A stretch of DNA of 64,000 nucleotides from Siphonodentalium dalli (lineage: Eukaryota; Mollusca; Scaphopoda; Gadilida; Siphonodentaliidae): assembly GCA_032622095.1 (NCBI GenBank), contig CP136066.1:64572609-64636608 (forward strand), read 5' to 3'. The position numbers and the translations under genes are program-made. Below are positions 57,995 to 64,000 of the stretch, one piece after another. Position 1 is the stretch's first letter, and every line of letters begins with the position of its first letter. The notes under the pieces are model-generated. The model was not told the DNA's origin. It searched no databases and worked only from the letters and a program-made list of their open reading frames with translations.

Positions 57995-58100
57995 ATACCT
58001 GAACTCGCGCATCTGAGAGACCCAATCTATGACTGAGTTCTCTCATAAACGTGTCATCGAATACTCTCCAGTTCGTTGAGTTGTCCGAGCGTCAGCTATT
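57995..58100 (-). pseudogene. Decayed copy of the Shox homeobox exon
   Basis: Plus-strand phrases TACCTGAACTCG, CTTCTGAGAGACCCA, GACTGAGTTC, TCTCATAAACG, TCGAATA, CTCTCCAG, TCGTTGAGTTGT and CGAGCGT occur in the same order as in the functional exon at 58,511-58,628, with substitutions. A 3-bp gap, a gap of about 15 bp and a 2-bp gap are visible, so the homeodomain frame is broken. The copy includes the donor site side and lies about 510 bp downstream (in gene direction) of the real exon, same strand. Confidence 0.85.
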
Positions 58101-58364
58101 ATGCCAAACGTCAGATGGGGCTCCTGTATGTTATCTGACCATGGCAAAGAAACCTTAGCGATAACGCAGCAGGGTGCCCAAGTATATAAGAAAGATGTTG
58201 TTAAGTAAACGGAACATATATTCGGCGAATTGCCACTCCCTGGTTCTATACAATTCATTGGATAACATATACGGATACTGTAGAATATCTATTGAATTCC
58301 CAAATGGTTTCTTCAAGACGAGAAGCATATGTTCAAACGCAAATAACGCCGATTCAAAACCAAG

Positions 58365-58490
58365 ATGAATGTGATCAAAACCAGAATGATTGGCTCAAAA
58401 GAAATTGGTTTTGATCAAAACCAGAACAATTAGCTCAAAATCAATGGGGTTTGATCAAATTCAATTGGTTTTGATCAAAAATAAGTTAGG
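58365..58490. repeat. GATCAAAACCAGAA short tandem repeat
   Basis: GATCAAAACCAGAA occurs at 58,373 and 58,413, and TTTTGATCAAA variants follow near 58,410, 58,450 and 58,471. About four units of roughly 35-40 bp, lying between the functional homeobox exon and its decayed copy. Confidence 0.65.
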
Positions 58491-58504
58491 AATGAATAAT
58501 GTTA

Positions 58505-59131
<627 letters not shown>

Positions 59132-59912
59132 TGTCTGAAGTGACGGTTTAGAGATTACTTTAGTGACGTAGGTTCCTGAATATCTGAAGTGACGGTTTAG
59201 AGATTACTTTAGTGACGTAGGTTCCTGACTATCTGAAGTGACTGTTTAGAGATTACTTTAATGGCGTAGGTTCCTGAATATCTGAAGTGACTGTTTAGGG
59301 ATTACTTTAGTGACGTAGGTTCCTGACTATCTGAAGTGACGGTTTAGAGATTACTTTAGTGACGTAGGTTCCTGAATATCTGAAGTGACTGTTTAGAGAT
59401 TACTTTAGCGACGTAGGTTCCTGAATATCTGAAGTGACTGTTTAGGGATTACTTTAGTGACGTAGGTTCCTGACTATCTGAAGTGACGGTTTAGAGATTA
59501 CTTTAGTGACGTAGGTTCCTGAATATCTGAAGTGACTGTTTAGAGATTACTTTAGCGACGTAGGTTCCTGAATATCTGAAGTGACTGTTTAGGGATTACT
59601 TTAGTGACGTAGGTTCCTGACTATCTGAAGTGACGGTTTAGAGATTACTTTAGTGACGTAGGTTCCTGAATATCTGAAGTGACTGTTTAGAGATAATTTA
59701 GTGACTTAGGTTTCTGAGTATCTAAAGTGACAGTTTACAGATTACTTTAGTGACTTAGGTTCCTGACTATCTGAAGTGACGGTTTAGAGATTACTTTAGT
59801 GACGTAGGTTCCTGAATATCTGAAGTGACGGTTTAGAGATTACTTTAGTGACTTTGGTTCCTGAATATCTTAAATGACGGTTTAGAGATTACTTTGGTGA
59901 CGTATGTTCCTC
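59132..59912. repeat. 49-bp minisatellite, about 16 units
   Basis: The unit TATCTGAAGTGACGGTTTAG plus AGATTACTTTAGTGACGTAG and GTTCCTGAA repeats with little variation (first exact spacing 59,181 to 59,230). Units differ at fixed sites: GACGG/GACTG, AGAG/AGGG, GTGACG/GCGACG, and final GAA/GAC. Units 5-7 and 8-10 form the same three-unit pattern, a 147-bp higher-order repeat. Outer units are more diverged. Located 5' of the homeobox exon, in an intron of the gene if upstream exons lie beyond. Confidence 0.92.
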
Positions 59913-60722
59913 GCCCCTTGAAGAGAACAATGAATGCGATTAGAGTTTATTTCAGAATTACAGGTTGATATAGCCTCATTATTTCGGAATTACTGGTTGA
60001 CTTGCATCAGTATTTCACATATAACGGACGTTATAACTGCATGGAGATGATTAAATAACAATCGGGTTGCAGATTAAATAATTATGTTGGAAACACAATA
60101 CGCAATAACACAATGACATGCTTACCCTCCCACCGATCATTGTAAATACTAGTTATTTATCGTACAGTGATACACAAAGTTAATTTCATCACAACTGTTA
60201 TAATGCAAATTTCGTTAGTCGAGGATAAAGTGATCTGACAAAAACGAATACAAATGATTGTGCCATAGGACATATCACGTGTTATTTCAATATCCATGCA
60301 GTTCATATATCTTTTAATGTTTTGTCCTCAGATCCGTAATGTGGGTCGCAAACACTTACGGGCAGAAATGGGAGTTTACAGTTTTGCATGCATACATACA
60401 TAATGTGAGAGATATACAATGTATGAGTAAGTTAGGCTACTTGTTTGAATTACATTTTCATTACCAGCCAGATCGTGTACCCTTCCTCCAATTTGTTATT
60501 TCATATGAAACGATTCAATGAATTTCTGAACCCGTTTGAATATTTTAAGTACTCATTATGCATTAGTTTTTTATAACCTCTCAAAGTCGTTTCAAGGTAA
60601 TATCTTTTTTTTAAAACAATAGACAGTCGAAGAATGATGTATCCACATTGTCTCCGTTTGACATTTCTCTTTTTCTGTTTCTCCCATTGACTCTTACATT
60701 TCATTTCTCTTTTTCTGTTTTA
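59913..60722. other. No gene recognised
   Basis: AT-rich. A direct repeat TTTCTCTTTTTCTGTTT occurs at 60,664 and 60,705. No Shox 5' exon could be identified on the minus strand. Confidence 0.4.
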
Positions 60723-60925
60723 GCAGAAGAATATGATCATGAAGCACCGACTGCCCGCATCATACCAGATATGCGAATAACAAGTATTCATCTACCATTG
60801 GTAACAACTCCCATAGTGCATCTGAACAAATGTTGAAGGAGAGTAAAATCATAAAGGAAACACAAGTAACAACCATATCCAAAGCAGAACAGTCCATCGC
60901 CTCCGCGATGAAACAATTCTGACTT
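60723..60925 (+). pseudogene. Zinc-finger/transposase-like coding fragment
   Basis: One frame reads SASEQMLKESKIIKETQ and then TTISKAEQSIASAMKQF before a stop at about 60,921. The last part resembles AEKSITAAMKNVYF at 4210-4265. The first 80 bp (GCAGAAGAATATGATCATGA onward) are repeated at 61,281-61,356. Possibly the same ZNF862/hAT-like family; too short to be sure. Confidence 0.3.
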
Positions 60926-61280
60926 TGATTTTCCCCGGGCTTTTTGCATATGGTTGGATGTGAAATCCCGTTGTATTTTGTATTAATGCTTTACATGAAT
61001 TGATCCGTCTGTGCGATATCACGATACCTATATATGTTCGTATAATATTGTTTTTAAAGTTGTTTTTGTGTTGTGTTAGTTATGTTTTTATTCTGAGTAA
61101 CAAATAAAGTTTAAAACAAATATTTTAGTCAATAATTGTGAAGCGCCGAGAAAATTAGGATTTAATTTGGCCAAAGTTTTTTTAATTTGGCCAAATATTT
61201 TTTTCATTTAGTTAATAACATTTTCATTTGGCTAAACTTTTGGCCACAAACTTTTTCGGTCCAGCGCGAACACTATTATA

Positions 61281-61356
61281 GCAGAAGAATATGATCATGA
61301 AGCACCGACTGCCCGCAGCATATCAGACATGCGAATAACGAGTATTCATCTACCAG
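61281..61356. repeat. Duplicate of 60,723-60,800
   Basis: GCAGAAGAATATGATCATGA, AGCACCGACTGCCCGCA and ATGCGAATAAC.AGTATTCATC all match in order, with a few changes. Same orientation, about 560 bp apart, separated by TTTGGCCAAA-rich sequence (61,165-61,250). Confidence 0.75.
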
Positions 61357-62221
61357 TCATTGTGATCGATACAGCGTCTAATAAGTGCCACTTAGTTGAT
61401 TATCGCTAATTCTAAACACAACCCTCTGATAAGCGATAGTTATACCCCTATCAATCGCAACGCGAACGCAAGTCTCATTCGTATTATCAAACCAGGCGAG
61501 ATTTCGCCAAGAGCACGACAGTTAGGCAAAAAAAAACATCTTTGTTTCCGATACCCTGCCTGGCTGAGATTTTCTTGCCTGCCTCAATTTATTTTTAAAT
61601 TTTCTCCAGAAGGCTAGTCAAAAGTTACCTGTTAGAGTGTCAATGTGAATATTTTTCCAATCCCGAAAGCAAAAATAAGGCGGTTATTGGTAGAGGTCAC
61701 ACTGCAGAGTGAATGAATTCAAGGAACATCATGTTTTTATTCAATGCTTGGCTCATTTTCAATGCACATTGATCAACCACATTCCATGTGACCGTGACTA
61801 CACTATTATATCACTTACGGCTGAAAGGTTAAAAAAATTAATTGTATAAAAAAAAATCCGAGCTTGACTATCTGGAAAATTATCCCATTGTTATCGGAAA
61901 CAGAGAAGTTTTTTGTTTTGGCCTTATACTCCCTAACCAGCAAGATATCCCTGAGCGGACAACTTTCTTCGGATAGAACATAGCAGAGAGCAGATTATAA
62001 GTGTCGTCTGGAAAACGATAGTTACAGGGGTTAGATTACTTCAAGCGAGTGACAATGCTGATTACTGACACTTAAAGAACGGAAATTTGTACGTAATTTC
62101 ATGTTGCCAAAGCAATTTTGATTGTGATTGAGACATTGTCACTATATATGTAAAAGTTATAATGCTCCTAGAACGTTTACACTGAAGTCTGAACATATGT
62201 ATGCAATACATGTGTTGATCT
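61357..62221. other. No gene recognised
   Basis: No family features on either strand. A 73-residue open frame at 61,396-61,617 is rich in common residues and has no recognisable domain. Confidence 0.4.
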
Positions 62222-62596
62222 TTAACCCTTTACCCAACAAACCGGCCAAAAACGCCCAAATAAAGCGTCAACAGCCTAAAATATCTTCGGTCTGTCTCAA
62301 TAACACCATACAAATATGGATATCATTGGAACCGGTTCATTGACCACATTGTGATGGGTACAGTTATGTCCTGTGCCAATGCATTCTCTTATATATGCGA
62401 GTCGACCATAGGTCGCCTCGCATATATAAGAGAATGCATTGGCCTTATAATATTTTCTACATTCTTTGACACTTTGATCATTTTTAATATGTGTTAAGCC
62501 AATGCATTCTCTTATATATGCGAGGCGACCTATGGTCGACTGGCATATATAAGAGAATGCATTGGCACAGGGCCGTTCTGTTGGGTAAAGGGTTGA
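62222..62596. mobile_element. TTAA double-hairpin element (family H1, copy 8)
   Basis: TTAACCCTTTACCCAACAAA at the left; the right end GGGTAAAGGGTTGA has one changed base in TTAA. Hairpins at about 62,375-62,443 and 62,500-62,568, with a short linker. Reversed orientation. Confidence 0.87.
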
Positions 62597-63440
62597 AGCA
62601 TAATGGAGGTTTCCCCCACGTGCATATCATTTTGGAAATTGAAAATCCATGCATAACACATCATATGTGTGAATATGCAAACGAGGAACAACACGCCTTT
62701 GTTATTGGGACACCAAGACCACATACTCTCATATATTTATGGGGAAGTGAACCATGGCGTGTTCATGGGGGTCGTGTATGTACACTTGCAATTATGGTAG
62801 CAAAAGGCTCAAGTTACAACAAATCGGGCGGTCGGGACAAGAACCAGTCTAAATAATGAGCAAAATCCGACAACAGTCTTTATTTTGTAATTCGGGGATG
62901 CAAAAGTACGTTTGAATAATAAACTTGCTACTCAAAGTATATATGAATGTTTATATAGTGAATGACTATAATTGTTAATCAACATGACAACATATCCTCA
63001 TGCAAATAGGTTCGTATTGGACCTAAATATTTTCATACATGTTCACATTGGACTTATTTGATTCTGAAATAAGCCCATAGTGGACTTATACCAGTTATTC
63101 CATTTTGTGGTGCGGGTCACAGTAAAAACACAATTTAAAAAGCGTATGTCTGGTAAGTCGATTTAGTTTCGTATACATAGCGTAATTGAGACTAAAATAA
63201 TGACGATATGGAATTATTTGTGTTTTTAAAATAGTTAAATTGAGCTTATTTCTCAGGAGAACAGACTGCATGAATATGTCGTAAGTCATTAATTGTTTTA
63301 ATTCTCATGTCTGTTTATTACGATATGTCTCTTTTTGAATATATAGACTGGTTTGTGGTCCGATACTGCGAAAACCTAAACACTTAGTACAATGACCATT
63401 GAGTCGGCAGTGCTGTGGTTGTTTTATGATATATATATAT
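62597..63440. other. No gene recognised
   Basis: AT-rich with short TA runs. The open frame crossing from the H1 element into 62,856 has no recognisable domain. Confidence 0.4.
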
Positions 63441-63575
63441 GCAATCAATGTCGTTTTCGATGCATCTGTCGGCGTATAGACGTGTCTGATGCCGAATTAT
63501 ACTAAGTATATATATGTAGTTCGGCATCAGACACTTCTCTACGCCGACAGATGCATCGAAAACGACTTTGATTGC
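63441..63575. mobile_element. Palindromic MITE, about 60-bp arms
   Basis: GCAATCAATGTCGTTTTCGA and its mirror frame the element. GCATCTGTCGGCGTA and CTGATGCCGAA are likewise mirrored, around an AT-rich centre near 63,508. The flanks are TA-rich (ATATAT left, TTATAA right), compatible with a TA target. Confidence 0.75.
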
Positions 63576-64000
63576 TTATAATTACGACAACCCGCATATT
63601 AGTTTGGTCATTAAACTAGTTTTTTTTAAGAAACACTAAAATAGTAAAACTACCCAAGTGATACTTGTGTCTGGACTTCAAAAAAATGGGAAATTGGGTC
63701 GAGAATAAATTGGGCGACCGACCGGAAGTTCTAGATGAACACATACAATTCGATCTCTGTTTCCAACTTTCCAACTATACAAAAGTAAGACACCACACCC
63801 GTATACTATTAAACTCTACTTGCTGGTGTAAATTTCACTTATTTAAAACGATTCTAGAACATCTATTGTCATAAAGACAATCCTATTCGATAACAATTCC
63901 GAAGCGGTGTTCCCAAACTTCCCCACCGAATTTGCGGTCTCCGGTGACAAACTCGAAATGTAAACAATCGCTGCAAAGGTGCATTCTGTTGTCTCATGAT
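63576..64000. other. End of window, no confident feature
   Basis: Positions 63,880-64,000 are slightly GC-richer than the rest, but no exon signal (splice sites plus conserved frame) could be established on either strand. Confidence 0.35.

Noticed and set aside
58043-58258. 71-residue minus-strand open frame
   Set aside because: It overlaps the decayed homeobox exon copy in a different phase and has no domain features.

Overview
The window is animal nuclear DNA: AT-rich, with introns bounded by GT-AG, a homeobox gene, and a very high load of small transposons. No rRNA, tRNA, CRISPR array or prokaryote-style operon was seen. The homeobox gene is a SHOX/SHOX2 orthologue. With the LINE, pogo/mariner-like and TTAA-specific elements it suggests an invertebrate, possibly a lophotrochozoan, but the phylum cannot be fixed from this sequence alone.

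Positions 1 to about 29,500 are one large inverted duplication. Left arm 1-15,060 pairs in reverse orientation with right arm about 19,480-29,510, around a spacer of about 4.4 kb. The arms carry two copies of an RBR (RING1-IBR-Rcat) E3 ubiquitin ligase gene with a C-terminal membrane segment. The left, plus-strand copy has three exons (7613-8353, 10094-10214, 11447-11628) that join in frame to a protein of about 347 residues. The right, minus-strand copy (25345 down to 21226) keeps exons 1 and 3 but has lost exon 2, which encodes the catalytic Rcat domain. Many insertions occur in one arm only, so the other arm shows the empty site. These include an LTR retrotransposon with a tRNA-Pro-type primer site (2152-6479), a palindromic TA element (8393-8605), a likely Mutator-like element with a 9-bp target duplication (10277-11207), TTAA hairpin elements (19928-20327, 25978-26371), a pogo-like element (23797-24557) and a 5'-truncated LINE (28367-28847).

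Positions 29,500-40,000 are mostly repeats: tandem arrays, G/C homopolymer-rich repeats, and several families of foldback element. One TTAA family is conspicuous. Each copy carries two 69-nt hairpins in opposite orientation, and the inner stem of the hairpin changes between copies while staying self-complementary.

Positions 40,000-58,700 contain three minus-strand exons of the Shox-like gene: the homeodomain start (58514-58704), a 58-bp homeodomain end (49463-49520) and the OAR-encoding last exon (41006-41316). Two of these exons have a decayed partial copy close by on the 3' side (57995-58100 and 40085-40190). Several non-coding blocks in the introns, possible enhancers, are also locally duplicated. 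The 5' exons of the gene were not found and may lie beyond 64,000. Positions 58,700-64,000 hold a 49-bp minisatellite, transposon-derived fragments and two further foldback elements.
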